From the NCBI GenBank assembly GCA_001606155.1, contig LODT01000019.1, forward strand, positions 1-56,449: 56,449 nt of DNA, in the 5' to 3' direction. The position numbers and the translations under genes were made by a program. Below are positions 23,063-34,209 of this stretch, one piece after another (positions within the stretch are counted from its first letter, which is position 1; each line of letters opens with the position of its first letter). The DNA is from Tieghemostelium lacteum (taxonomy: Eukaryota > Evosea > Eumycetozoa > Dictyosteliales > Raperosteliaceae). The notes under the pieces were generated by a model, which searched no databases, was not told where the DNA came from, and saw only the letters and a list, made by a program, of their open reading frames with translations.

Positions 23063-23253
23063 TTTGGTTTTTTTTTTTTGTTTCTTAGATTTTATTTGAA
23101 ATTAATTAATTTGGAGAAGAAAATAAAATAAAAATCTGATTAATTTTTTAACTTTTTAATTGTTGTGTTGATTAGTTTTATAATTGTAATTTTTACAACC
23201 CCACACTGGTTTTTTGTTATTAAATATTTTAATATTGTTAACATCACCACCAG

Positions 23254-24001
23254 TTAATTATTATTATTATTATTATTATTTAGGCTATATAATTCTACTT
23301 GGTAATTATATGTTTGGGAAGTATTGGGACTATTACTATTTGGACTATTACTATTTGAACTATAAAGAGTAGAGTAAGAAGAAGCAGCTTTAAAACTAAA
23401 AAGCTTAGGTTTTTCATCCATTTCTTGAAATACATCTAAACAAAATTTAATACTTATAAACTACAAAGTAAAAAGGTCAGGTTTCAAAGAATGAGTATTT
23501 GTTGGAGAACAAAACGTTTCAATACATATTAAGAAATTAAATACATACAATTAAAATACTCCAAAGTATAAAAGAAATTACCATTATAGATTTAATCCAT
23601 ACTTTCAATTCAAAGTTTATAGTATTTTCATTTCTAAGTAAATCACAAATATTATAAGTAGAAAGAAAGAAATCAATCTCTGCCAATGTACAATACTAGT
23701 TTATGAGTTGAATATCAGTATATATAAACCAACAATAGTTGTCTATTATTAACATTTATCAACATACTATTACCAAACATGCCTTATTAATATAAATGAC
23801 ACCTACAAAACCAATGAGTAAAATGATTAGTTCAAGTGCAGCTGTAAATATGGCCAATACTGAATAAAAACTATTTGGTATTATTAGCATAGCCATTAGC
23901 AAAAAGAGAATCTTTAATTTCAATTGGGTGCATTCCAATCTAGTTAAGAGTTGGTATTCATCTAAAATTGATGAAAATGAACAACATAAATATTGCTCCA
24001 T
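23254..24001 (-). CDS. small orphan multi-pass membrane protein
   Basis: Exons 24001-23768, 23695-23549 and 23460-23254 give 195 residues; both introns are GTATGT to TAG and phase 0. The protein starts MEQYLCCSFSSI, has two close hydrophobic helices (~28-50 and ~54-72), then a luminal or cytosolic segment YCTLAEIDFFL..., a third helix (IMVISFILWSILIFISIKF), and a Ser/Asn/Pro tail ending in eight Asn from an AAT repeat. No family recognised. The splice model rests on frame and border quality only. Confidence 0.55.
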
Positions 24002-24326
24002 TATTTAAATATATATCAATTAGTCTCTTTCAGATTTAAACTTTATGTACTAAATTTAATTGGGGTGTAAAATGAAAATCATTCTATTCTTTAGAATTTG
24101 CAATAGAAAAAAAAAAACCCTATTGTAAAACAAAAAATATTTAAATATGGTTTTGTAGATCACTAGATTTCATGATATATAAGTAACAACTATTTAAAAA
24201 AAAAATAAATAAATAATGATAATTAATTTGCAATTTTGCCTAAACTAAAAAAAAAACTTTCGTTCGTTTTTGTATTTAATTTTTTTTAATCATTTTTTTT
24301 TTGAAAATATAATATCGAAAACAACA
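24002..24326. promoter_or_regulatory. divergent promoter region, orphan membrane gene (-) and DDX56 (+)
   Basis: 325 bases between the two ATGs, with A8-A10 and T8 runs. No other gene seen. An ATG-less open frame from 24270 joins the helicase in frame but adds a poly-Phe start and is not used. Confidence 0.45.
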
Positions 24327-25618
24327 ATGGATTTACGAACAACCAAATCAAAAAATGATATAAGTGAATCATTGATTGATTTAGAATGTACATTTGAATC
24401 AATGGGGTTAGATATAAAGATTCTGAAAGCAGTAAAAAAGATGGGTTTTCAAAATCCAACATTAGTTCAATCCAAATCTATACCTCTATCCTTACAAGGA
24501 AAGGATATTTTAGCAAAAGCTAGAACTGGTTCTGGTAAAACTGCTGCCTATTCCATTCCAATTATTCAAAAGATTTTAATTTCCAAAGAGGTAAGAGGAT
24601 TATTTAATTCATTCATTATTATTATTATTATTGAAGAAAAGCAGTATATTAATAATTTTATATAGAAATCTAATCAAAAAGGTATCAAAGCAGTTGTATT
24701 AGTACCAACAAGAGAATTATGTGAACAAGTTAAAAATCATTTTGTTCAGGTATCATATTATGCTAGTAACTTAATTAATATCATTCAATTAGGTAGTGAT
24801 AAATCTGTTGATGAACAAAGAGGTTTATTAAGAGATATTCCAGATATTGTTATATCAACACCAACACGTTTAGTACAACATCTACAGAGTAAAGCCATTC
24901 AATTACAGAATACATTGGAAATGTTAGTAATTGATGAAGCAGATTTAGTGTTATCATATGGTCACAAAGAGGATATTAACCAAATTAAGAGTTATCTACC
25001 AAAAGTTTGTCAATGTTTCCTCATGTCAGCTACATTGACTGCACAAGTTGAAGAATTAAAAAAATTGGTTTTACACACACCTGCCATTTTGAAACTGGAA
25101 GAGGATTCAGTTCAACAGAGTAATCTTTCAGAATACTCTATTAAATGTGCTGAAGTTGATAAATTCCTTTTGGTATTCTCACTTCTAAAACTACGTTTAA
25201 TGCAAGGTAAAATTCTATTCTTTGTCAATGACACTGATAATTGTTATAAATTGAAATTGTTCTTAGAGAGATTCCATATCAAATCTGCTGTAATCAACAG
25301 TGAATTACCAATCAACTCTAGACATGATATTATTTTACAATTTAATAAGGGTCTATTTGATTATCTCATTGCCACTGATGAATCCTTTAAATCATCTTCA
25401 TCCATGGAAATTAAAGATGAAGAAATTAAAAAAGAGTCTAATGATAGTGATGATGAGGATCCTCAAGACAGTGATGAAGAAGATCAGGAGTTTGATATTA
25501 AAAGAAAATCTGATAATAGTGATAACGAAGAAGAAGAAGAAGATGATAATGATGATGAAAATGAAAATGAAAATGATGAAGAGGAAGATCAAGAATTTGA
25601 TATTAAAGAAGAGATCAG

Positions 25619-25655
<37 letters not shown>

Positions 25656-26622
25656 GAAGAAGACAATGAAAAAATAGATGATGATAGTGATGAAGAAAAC
25701 AATGACTTTGATAACAATAATGAGGATGATGATATTGAAATTAAAGATGAACCAATTTCTGATGAGGAAAATGAAAATGTTAAAGAGAATACTGCTAAAA
25801 AGATGAAAAATAGTAAAGTTGATACTGAATATGGTGTAGCTAGAGGTATTGATTTCAAAAATGTTGATATTAGTATGTATAAAAAACAAATAACACAATA
25901 GAATGTAGAATTTATAAATTATTAATATGTATATGTATATAGTTGTAAACTTTGATTTCCCAAGAACCATAAAGAATTATATTCATAGAATTGGTAGAAC
26001 TGCAAGAGGTACCAATAAAGGTATTGCATTATCATTTGTAACACATTCTAATGAAGAATTGTTAGAGATGGTACATAAAAAGAGAAGTGAATCTGGATAC
26101 AATTTGAAACCATTTGAGTTCAAAATGGGTGCAATTGAAGGTTTTAGATATCGTGTTGAAGATGTACTACAAACTGTCAGTAAAAGTGCAATTAAAGAAG
26201 CTAGAAAAGTTGAAATTAAAAATGAAATATTTAATTCAGAGAAATTAAAGAGCCATTTTTCAGAGAACCCTCAAGATCTTTTAGCCTTGAAACACGACAC
26301 TACATTGATAAAGAAAAAAGTTAGTAACCATCTTAGACATCTACCTGATTATTTATTACCAAACCAATTCAAACAGACTGCCAATAATAAACTACAAGTC
26401 ATTCAATCCAACATAAAGAAAAATGCCAACGATCAAACTCAAAAACCACAAAAGAAGAAGAAAGATGTCTTAAAGACATTTAATTATACCAACGCCAAAA
26501 AGAATCTCTCTCCAGAAGAATTTGAAAAGGAAAGAGATAAATCTCTCATTAGAAAATACAAATTAACTGAAGATGATATTCATAAAAGTGGTGGTTTAAA
26601 AAAGAAATTTAAATCAAAATAA
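24327..26622 (+). CDS. ddx56: DEAD-box RNA helicase DDX56/Dbp9
   Basis: Exons 24327-24590, 24666-25872 and 25943-26622 give 716 residues. Helicase motifs in order: Q motif (FESMGLDIKILKAVKKMGFQ), I ARTGSGKT (~66), Ia VPTREL, II DEAD (~178), III SAT (~209), V GVARGIDF, VI YIHRIGRTARG (~505). The Dbp9/DDX56 subgroup acts in nucleolar 60S subunit assembly. Between motifs IV and V is an insert of about 135 very acidic residues (Asp/Glu runs, VKEN), longer than usual but at a site where this subgroup carries insertions. The second splice rebuilds FKNVDIIVNFDFPRTIKNY. The C-tail is Lys-rich. Confidence 0.94.
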
Positions 26623-26889
26623 ATATACATCGTCATTTTTTAATCTATTATATATACATTTAATTAATATTGATTTTCATCAAAAGTTTAAATACTTTTT
26701 CATCTTTTATCTATTGCAAAAATTGCGCTCTATGTGATTGTAAAAAAAAAAAAAATTATTGCGATGAATCAAGATTTCAATCAATAAATAAAAAGAATAT
26801 TATTTATTAGGGGGTTAATCAAGATTATAAAAAATTATTATCAACACTTGAAGTCGATTATAAAAATATTTTTGATCAAGATGAGAGAT

Positions 26890-27957
26890 TTAGTTTTTTT
26901 CTACTTTACGGGCTAAAATGAAGAACATTGGACTGAAAATTTCCTTTGAACCACCTTCAACGAGATAAGTAGCAGCATTTTGTAACCAAACATTGGTATT
27001 GTAAGAACCAGCTGGAGCTAATTTAACTAATTCCAATAACTGGGTGAATTTACCAGTGAGGTAACGACCAACACCAGTGTGGAGGAAACCAGAGATGGAG
27101 AAGGTACCTGATAATGGTAAGTACCATGGGAGATCTGAAGTTTCAGCCAAATCAAAAGCAGTGATAACTTCAAAACCAGCATCTTTAAGACATTGAACAA
27201 TTTCAGCTGGTTGAACGAGATCTGGTAAACCATTACCTAATTCAATTTCTTTTTTGCATTTGACGTGGGTTGGGTCATTTGGATTGTATTTGTTGGTCAT
27301 GATCCATTCGTAACCACCAAAGAGACCACCTGGTTTCAAGATACGGTAGATTTCTTTGTAACAGTTGGTGAGATTTGGAGCGTGACAGGTAGCTTCAATT
27401 TGGTAAGCACAGTCAAAGGATTCATCTTCACATGGAATGTTCATGAAATCAGCTTTCAAGAATGAACAGAGATGGGAGAGACCAACTTGTTCATTGATTC
27501 TTTTACCTCTTTGGATTTGGTAATCATTGTTGTTTAGACCTACAACATGGGAACCAGAGAAACGAGCAATAGTTCTCATTGGACCACCAACACCACAACC
27601 AATATCAAGAACTTTCATTCCTGGGAAGAGACCTAATTGATGTGCAAGGTACATTTCATGACGGGCAATGGAGGCTTCAAAGGATTCCAACTTGTGTCTG
27701 GTGGCAAAATGGAAGGATTGACCCCAACCAAATTCGTAGAAATCAGTGGCTAAATCGTAGAATTGGTTAACCATGGTAGTGTAATGTTTCTTACGGGATT
27801 CAATGGCTTTTTTGTCATCACCTTTGAAGAGATCTTTGTAAGTGTTCAAGGTATCATCTACTTTATCGTCACGATTAACGGCATCTTTTTCTTTACGGGT
27901 AATGGCAATAATTCTGGAAAGATCACCTTCCATAGCTCTATGTGATTGATTGGACAT
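26890..27957 (-). CDS. smt1: sterol 24-C-methyltransferase
   Basis: Intronless, 355 residues. The enzyme transfers methyl from SAM to C-24 of the sterol side chain; dictyostelids make C-24-alkylated sterols. Motifs: sterol-binding [19 protein letters not shown] (~67-85), SAM motif [11 protein letters not shown] (~117-126), [22 protein letters not shown] and [12 protein letters not shown]. The C-terminus carries the SMT C-domain. Codons are C/G-richer at third positions than in neighbours, indicating high expression. The start [11 protein letters not shown] is the only in-frame option near the T/A-rich leader. Confidence 0.97.
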   Translation of the reverse strand: MSNQSHRAMEGDLSRIIAITRKEKDAVNRDDKVDDTLNTYKDLFKGDDKKAIESRKKHYTTMVNQFYDLATDFYEFGWGQSFHFATRHKLESFEASIARHEMYLAHQLGLFPGMKVLDIGCGVGGPMRTIARFSGSHVVGLNNNDYQIQRGKRINEQVGLSHLCSFLKADFMNIPCEDESFDCAYQIEATCHAPNLTNCYKEIYRILKPGGLFGGYEWIMTNKYNPNDPTHVKCKKEIELGNGLPDLVQPAEIVQCLKDAGFEVITAFDLAETSDLPWYLPLSGTFSISGFLHTGVGRYLTGKFTQLLELVKLAPAGSYNTNVWLQNAATYLVEGGSKEIFSPMFFILARKVEKN

Positions 27958-28423
27958 ATTTAGTTTTTGTTGTTTTGTTTGTTTTTGTTGTTTAAGAAAC
28001 TGTTTTTTAAATTATAATATTATTAAATAATTAAATATCTTGATAAAAGAAAAGTTGAATTTAGTTTAAATAAAGGAAGGGATTTGTCTCGACACGTTAA
28101 GTGATAATGAAAATAAATCCTGGTTATTATTAGATTAAAATAAAACTTTCGAATAAATAATTATTTGAGTTATTTGTATTTAAAATAGTTTTGGGTATAA
28201 AGAAAATGAAAAAAAAAAAAAAAGAATGATCAAAAAGAATCTTCAAAAAAAAAAAAATCATGGTTCGTTACTCGGTTGTTTTTTGTAAGATATTTTTTTC
28301 ATAAGAAAAGAAATCATCAACAAAACCAAATTGGTAAAAGTTATGTTGTGATCATATATATATATTCATAATTTTACCACCTCTTCTTTTATTTACACTT
28401 TATAATTAATATTTTATCTCTAA
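27958..28423. promoter_or_regulatory. smt1 upstream region
   Basis: 466 bases between the smt1 ATG and the COX19 stop. It holds A13-A16 runs and TATA-like tracts. A 14-codon frame at 28261 (MVRYS...) looks like the start of a ribosomal protein but goes nowhere. No gene supported. Confidence 0.45.
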
Positions 28424-28817
28424 CTAATTATTTGTTCCTCTTTTTCTTAAACCTGCAATTATAGGTTCGTTTGGATTAATTTTTGGAGCATCAACAATAG
28501 TTGCTTTCTTAATTTCATCAAATCCAAAATTTTCCATTTCTTCTTTTGCCATTAATCCACTAATTCATTATTATTGATTAGTTCATATAATATTTGATAT
28601 TTTGTTGAAATTCAAAGATTAAGACATACTTATCCATTCTACATTTTAGATAAGCTTTAGTGAACTCAACACAATATCTAGATTGTGAATTATTTTGTTG
28701 TAAACATTTTAAATAATCTCCCATTGCATCATTACATTCTTTATCATGATCTAAAGGGAAACTACCCTTATCAGGTGGGGTTGGGGCTTTAATTGAAGAA
28801 TTATGAGCAAAATTCAT
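28424..28817 (-). CDS. cox19: COX19, cytochrome c oxidase assembly copper factor
   Basis: Exons 28817-28630 and 28559-28424 (intron GTATGT-AATTAG) give 107 residues. A twin CX9C CHCH domain is intact: C-x9-C in CNDAMGDYLKC and CVEFTKAYLKC. It is flanked by the COX19 signatures PPDKGSFPLDHDKEC and, after the splice, CRMDNGLMAKEEMENFGF. COX19 is imported into the mitochondrial intermembrane space by the Mia40 disulfide relay and helps copper delivery to complex IV. The last residues (GLRKRGTNN) are not conserved. Confidence 0.95.
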
Positions 28818-29048
28818 ATTCCGGTCTTCTCAAAAAATGAAAATTAAAAAAAAAAAAATTCACTTGACTTTGAGTTTTCTATTAGTAAATCTTCAGATTT
28901 TATATGATTTTTAAACTAAATTAAATTATCTTTGATTATATTGTTTAATAAAACAGTATTAACTGAAACATTTTTTTAAAGTTTTTTTAATTTTTAATTT
29001 TTGAATATACCTCAAAGATTTTGACAAAACAACAAAACATTAGATAGA

Positions 29049-29500
29049 ATGGATGATAGTAGTGTATTTTTATTAGATGAAGAGTTAAAGAAAATTAATG
29101 ATAAATTTGAAAGTGGTAGAATGAAGGCATTTGGGGTTGAACAACAAAAGATATTAAAGGATTTTCAAGAGATTAGAAAACTTCAAGCCCAACTATCAAT
29201 GAAACAGGTATCTATAGGTTCTGAAAGAATTAAAGTACATGATGTTGATTCAATAGGTAAAGAGAATCAAGATGTTAACCTATATGAAAATGTTAAAGAT
29301 AGAGAAGAGGATCTTACAAAACTTACACAAAGTTTAATATCAATTTGTAAAAATATGTATGTTATAACATCCATAATAAGAAATAATTGTTTCTCTCAGA
29401 TATTAATTATTTATTTATACAAAAAAGTGAAAATACAAATAAGTTAGCAAATCAAAGTACAGCTAATAGTAATAATAATAATAATAATAATCAACTTTAA
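29049..29500 (+). CDS. CCDC28-like small coiled-coil protein
   Basis: Exons 29049-29356 and 29428-29500 (intron GTATGT-AAAAAG) give 126 residues. The line LKKINDKFESGRMKAFG followed by IRKLQAQL resembles CCDC28 proteins (NDFHSGRLQAFG...VREMQEKLARL), and the end LTKLTQSLISICKNIENTN also fits. CCDC28B modifies BBSome and ciliary phenotypes in vertebrates; dictyostelids lack cilia, so the shared role would be something else, such as TORC2 or centrosome work. An Asn run ends the protein. Its stop overlaps that of the convergent LRR gene. Confidence 0.6.
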
Positions 29501-30240
29501 TATAGAAAAGTTTGTAATTTTGTTAAATTTCTTTCTGAAATTTCATGTTCTTGAATATAGGTTTCATAAGATATATAATCTTTTGAAGTCTTATATTCTG
29601 GGGAATAGAATTCATGTCTTTTCTCTCTGGTGGCCTTTAATGAAAATATTAAGAAATCATTTTGATATTTTTTGTTTAATACATCAGAAAGTTTACTACC
29701 AAGTTCATTAGCAGATATATCTAAATGAAATAACCACTTTTTACAATAATACAATGTATGAAATAGAATCTTTCCAGTAGATTCACCAAAATAATTACCA
29801 GCTATATTTAAATCCATTAATAAACCACTGTGATAGGGTAGAAATGTAGCAATCTCTTTACCAATATCGTCGCTGAACCAGTTATAGGAGATATCTAATA
29901 TCACTAGATTCTTATTCTCTAATAATAGTTTACTCATTACTTTATGAGTTTTGGCATAGTCAGAATACTCACCCATATAATTACTTCTAAGATTTAATGA
30001 GTACAATGTAGGATGGTTTCGGCAACTCTTTAGAATCTCCAATCCAGATTTAGCAAGATGGTTACCATACAATTTTAGTTTTCTTAGAATACTATCAAAT
30101 TTTAAATAATCAGATATATTATTACCATCACGTTCGTTAAGATTATTTAATGATAAATCTAAATCTGTTATTGTTTCATTCAATTTTAATGATTTAATTA
30201 CAACTGAACATGTTATTTCTTCATCAATTTTATCATTATC

Positions 30241-30296
<56 letters not shown>

Positions 30297-31881
30297 CATC
30301 ACCATTATCATTATAAATTGTTTTCTTTGATAGGAACTTTTTATATTTATTATTATTATTGTTATTTTTTAAATCTTTTTGTACTTTTAAAGAACCAACT
30401 AGAGATAGAGATCTTCTAGTATTTTTTGGTAAATTTATAAAAGTAGCTAAAGCCTCAAATGTCATAATTTGAGATTGAAATACCATATTATTTAAATTTA
30501 TAGATAGAATAGTGGCATTTTTTTGACCTAGATAACGTATTACTTCATCAGCGTGATGAGAGAAAAAATTACCAGATAAATCAACTTGTCTAAGATTTAT
30601 TCTAGTGGATAGATATTGTCCCATTAGTTCAGTAAATGGTACATGTTTACTAGTTATACATGACATTTGTAAATTAGTAATAGTGTCATTTGACATTAGT
30701 GATAATATTAGATTATCAATCATATCACTTGTAAATGCATTTACACCTATATCTAATATTTGTAATTTACATTGTCTAGATTCTAATAGTGATTTTAGTG
30801 ATTGTGATAACTCAATTTCATTTGTCAATTGTGTATCTGATAGATTTAGTTCTCTAATGACCATTTCTGATAAATGTTCAATTATCAAACAAAGTGAACT
30901 ATTCAATGGATTATGTGATAGATTTAGATATTCTAGTAAATGTTTACCATCTGACATTAATTGTGCAAGTTTTCTACCACCATCACTCGATATATTATTA
31001 CCAGATAGATTTAGGTGACTTAATGATAGTGATTTTGTAAATAGTGGTGCTAGATAGGGTACCAATGCATCTCCATAGAATTGTGATGATATATCAACTC
31101 TTTGTAAATAATGGTATGCGGGTATAGCTTCTAAATCATTCTCTAAAATTTTTATATCTACTAGAAATCTATTGGATTGCATTCTAACCTCTTCAAATTT
31201 TGAAATACTCAATAGTCTCTGAAGATTACTATCCAATTGATCAATGGATTTTGTACATTCCAAAACTAAAATAGTATTTCTATTTTGGTAAGGTCTATAT
31301 CTATTCTCTTGATTATCTAAAAATAGTTTTTCACTCTTTTCATATTCAATCAATTGATGTTTTTTAGTGAGTGATTGTGTACTTATATACACTGATGAAA
31401 ATTGAATTGGTGTCTTATAGATACCAACACTTGTCAATTTTAAATAGAATGCAAAATCTCTCGGTGACAATGTCTCTACTATACCATAATTTAAGAATGG
31501 TATTACAGAACATTCCCATTCTTTACAAACTAGTGATAATGTGAGAAATTGATGAAAATCAAATTGGTTTCTTTTGGAAATCTCTCTATTACGTAGTAGA
31601 GTTTTAATTATTTGTTGAAATCCATATCTATAAATATACCAATTCATTATATATCTAATGATATATGTTGGTAAATTTGGTAATACTAAAGTCGTTTCTT
31701 TATCATTATTACTACTACTAATATTAACTTTATATTCATTATAGTCTGGTAATTCACAATATTTATCAAATATTTTTAATGATGAATAGTAGTTAATTAA
31801 TCCATCGTAGCTTGATAAATCTTCATTTTCCTTATTTGTTATAAAATAACTTTGAAAGAGTGTTTTTAGATTTGAAAACAT
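29497..31881 (-). CDS. F-box-like leucine-rich-repeat protein
   Basis: Single exon, 794 residues. An F-box-like stretch (LPNLPTYIIRYIM...LSLVCKEW, ~68-135) precedes about fifteen RNI/NOD-type LRRs (LSHLNLSGNNISSDGGRKLA, LLEYLNLSHNPLN, LDLSLNNLNERDGNNI). An Asn run from an ATT repeat (30241-30297) interrupts the array near residue 540. Such proteins usually choose substrates for SCF ubiquitin ligases or act as scaffolds. The F-box match is weak. It converges on the CCDC28-like gene with a 4-base stop overlap. Confidence 0.7.
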
Positions 31882-32016
31882 TCTAATTGATTAGTTTTTT
31901 TTACAAAAATCTTATGGTGATGAGAAATTTCAAATGTGTATGACAATAAAGGTTTTTTATTATTAAATTATGAATAGAATTAAACTAAAAGTAATAATTT
32001 TAATTTTACAGATTTA

Positions 32017-33796
32017 TTACTTTTTCTTTAAACTATCAAAATAGGGGTGATTCATTGCCTCTTTAGCAGTTAATCTTTCTTGTGGATCAAATTTTAAAAG
32101 TTTATCTAAAAAGTCAATTGCTAATGGATGTGCAATATCATCATTTTCATATGGAATATATCTATCCCAATTCTTTTTAGAATATCTTATTATAAAATTT
32201 AAAAGAATATTAGTATTATGATAAATAATAATAATAGGTAATATTTATAAAAAAACATACTGTTTAATCATTGATTCTTGTTCTTCATTTAATTCTAAAC
32301 CATATTTATCCAAATAACGAAGTAATTCATCAGTTCCCAAAACTTTTGTAATTTGTAATAATTGATCATTATTATCCTGACCATTAAAGAAAGGGTCACG
32401 ATCCAAAATCATACCGGCAAAAAAGCAACCTAAACTCCACATGTCCAAACTATAATCATAATCAAACATGTTTACAAGAAGTTCAGGTGGTTTATAGTGT
32501 CTTGAAGCCACTTTTACGTTGTAGTTCTTTGTTGGATGATAATACTCTGCTAAACCCCAATCCAAAAGATACAATTTTCTATTTACATGATCAATGGCAA
32601 TATTTTGTGGTTTAATATCTCTGTGCATTACACCTCTAGAATGAGTATATTCAATGGCACGTAATAATTCATACATATAATACTTTAGATCGTCATCAGT
32701 TAGATAGTTTATCAGTTCTCTCACATCTGTCTTATTTACAAATGGAAATACTAAACTACAAATCTTTGAATCTGGATCTCTAATGGTATCTAATAATGTA
32801 ATTACATTGGGTCCATCTTTAATTGTCTCTAAAATTTTAATTTCTCTTTGCATTTTAAATTTCTGTATTGGTTTTAGTATCTTTATCACTACATCATCTT
32901 CTGTATCTGCGTTTATACCAAAAAATACTTCTGAATATTTTCCTCTACCAATTTTATTTATAATTTCATATCTATCAACAGGACTAAAATTTTAAAAAAC
33001 AAAAAAAATAAATGGGTGGGGATAGTTAGTAAAAGAGGGTACAATAAAATATTAATTAATCAATCTATACATACTTCCAAGTAATTTTATAACTTTCATA
33101 ATCAGAATATTCTAATGGTTGATTTGAATTTACATCAGCATAGACTTTTGCTTGATTTCTTAGAACTCTCTTGGAGGGAAATTCCTTTTCCAATTTTGGT
33201 GAATATATATTTAGAAGATTTGGATCAGGATTTTGAGCTTGGTCTATTTGATTTTTATATCTTTTATGCGCAGCTGACTGTTGTGACGGTGTGAGGAATC
33301 TATGTTGAGGTCCATACATTTCCAAGTCTTCTTGTTTACGTCTATCTTCAGGGGACAATTCAAGAAATTCTGGAATTTCTTTATCTTCATGATCACTTTG
33401 AATTAGAGTACCACCAATACCAGAACTAATGGATTCATAATGGTCATCAGAGTTTATAGTTTTTGGATGTTTATGTGTACAATTGTAACAACCCAATTCA
33501 TTATTGATATCATCTAGATTTAATTCATTATCACTGTGTGATTGTAGTTCAGCTGCAACATCACCTTTACTTGCTGAACCAACACCTCCAGAACGGTGAC
33601 CATGACCTCCTCTACTATGACGATGTGTTTGTCCACCATTTGATCTAACTGCAATTCCACCTATATATCCAATAATTGGTGGTAATGCAAATAGATAATT
33701 ACTTCCATAGTAATATGGTGGTGAATAACCATATGCAATTGCAAAATATACACAAATTAAATATACCAAAAATATAATTTGAAATGAATTTGCCAT
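32017..33796 (-). CDS. CK2-alpha-like kinase with signal-peptide-bearing N-terminal extension
   Basis: Exons 33796-33075, 32983-32261 and 32185-32017 give 537 residues. Residues ~215-537 are CK2 catalytic subunit: AKVYADVNSNQPLEYSDYES, GRGKYSEVFFG, VVIKILKP, HRDIKPQN (~360), the CK2-specific LDWGLAEYYHP in place of DFG, and ASRHYKPPELL. Catalytic residues are present. The basic cluster KKKKIKR of standard CK2-alpha is PIQKFKMQR here. Residues 1-214 are foreign to CK2: a hydrophobic signal-like start (ANSFQIIFLVYLICVYFAIA), a second hydrophobic stretch, a His/Gly-rich region and a CxxC. The extension is in the same uninterrupted exon as the CK2 N-terminus. A downstream Met near 160 could give a cytosolic form. 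Confidence 0.88.
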
Positions 33797-34209
33797 TACC
33801 CAAACCTATTTCTGTTTTTCTTTTTTTCTTTTTTTTTACTTAAATATTATTATTATATTATAATTAAATTCTACACTACTTTTTTTAAATATTAAAAATT
33901 ATTTGTTAATGATCAGTCTTAATATTAAAAAATTTTTTAAAAAAAATATAATATTGTTGTTGTTAATTGTTCCCACTCATATGATTTATAATATTTGAGG
34001 GTTTTGTGGTAAAATTCAAATAGTGTGGGGAACTAAACGTACAGGTTTTTAAATTTAAAAAAAAAAAAAATAAATAAATTATAAAAATGTTATATTTCCC
34101 AAGGTGAGGATTGGTAAAATGAAATTGAAAATTAAAAAAAAAAAATAAAAAAAAAATATGTCAATTACAAACGAATCTATTTCAGATATTTTGAAAATTT
34201 TGAAATATC
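33797..34209. other. intergenic stretch between kinase and HAM1-like genes (both -)
   Basis: 413 bases, with T-runs directly upstream of the kinase ATG and A13 runs near 34056 and 34137. It contains the kinase promoter and the 3' end of the HAM1-like gene. No gene seen. Confidence 0.45.

Noticed and set aside
25398-25970. Long minus-strand Ile/Phe-rich frame over the helicase acidic insert
   Set aside because: Antisense of GAT/GAA repeats; the plus frame is the DEAD-box helicase.
28261-28305. MVRYS-like start resembling ribosomal protein uL22/L17
   Set aside because: Only 14 codons, then a stop; no following exon matches.
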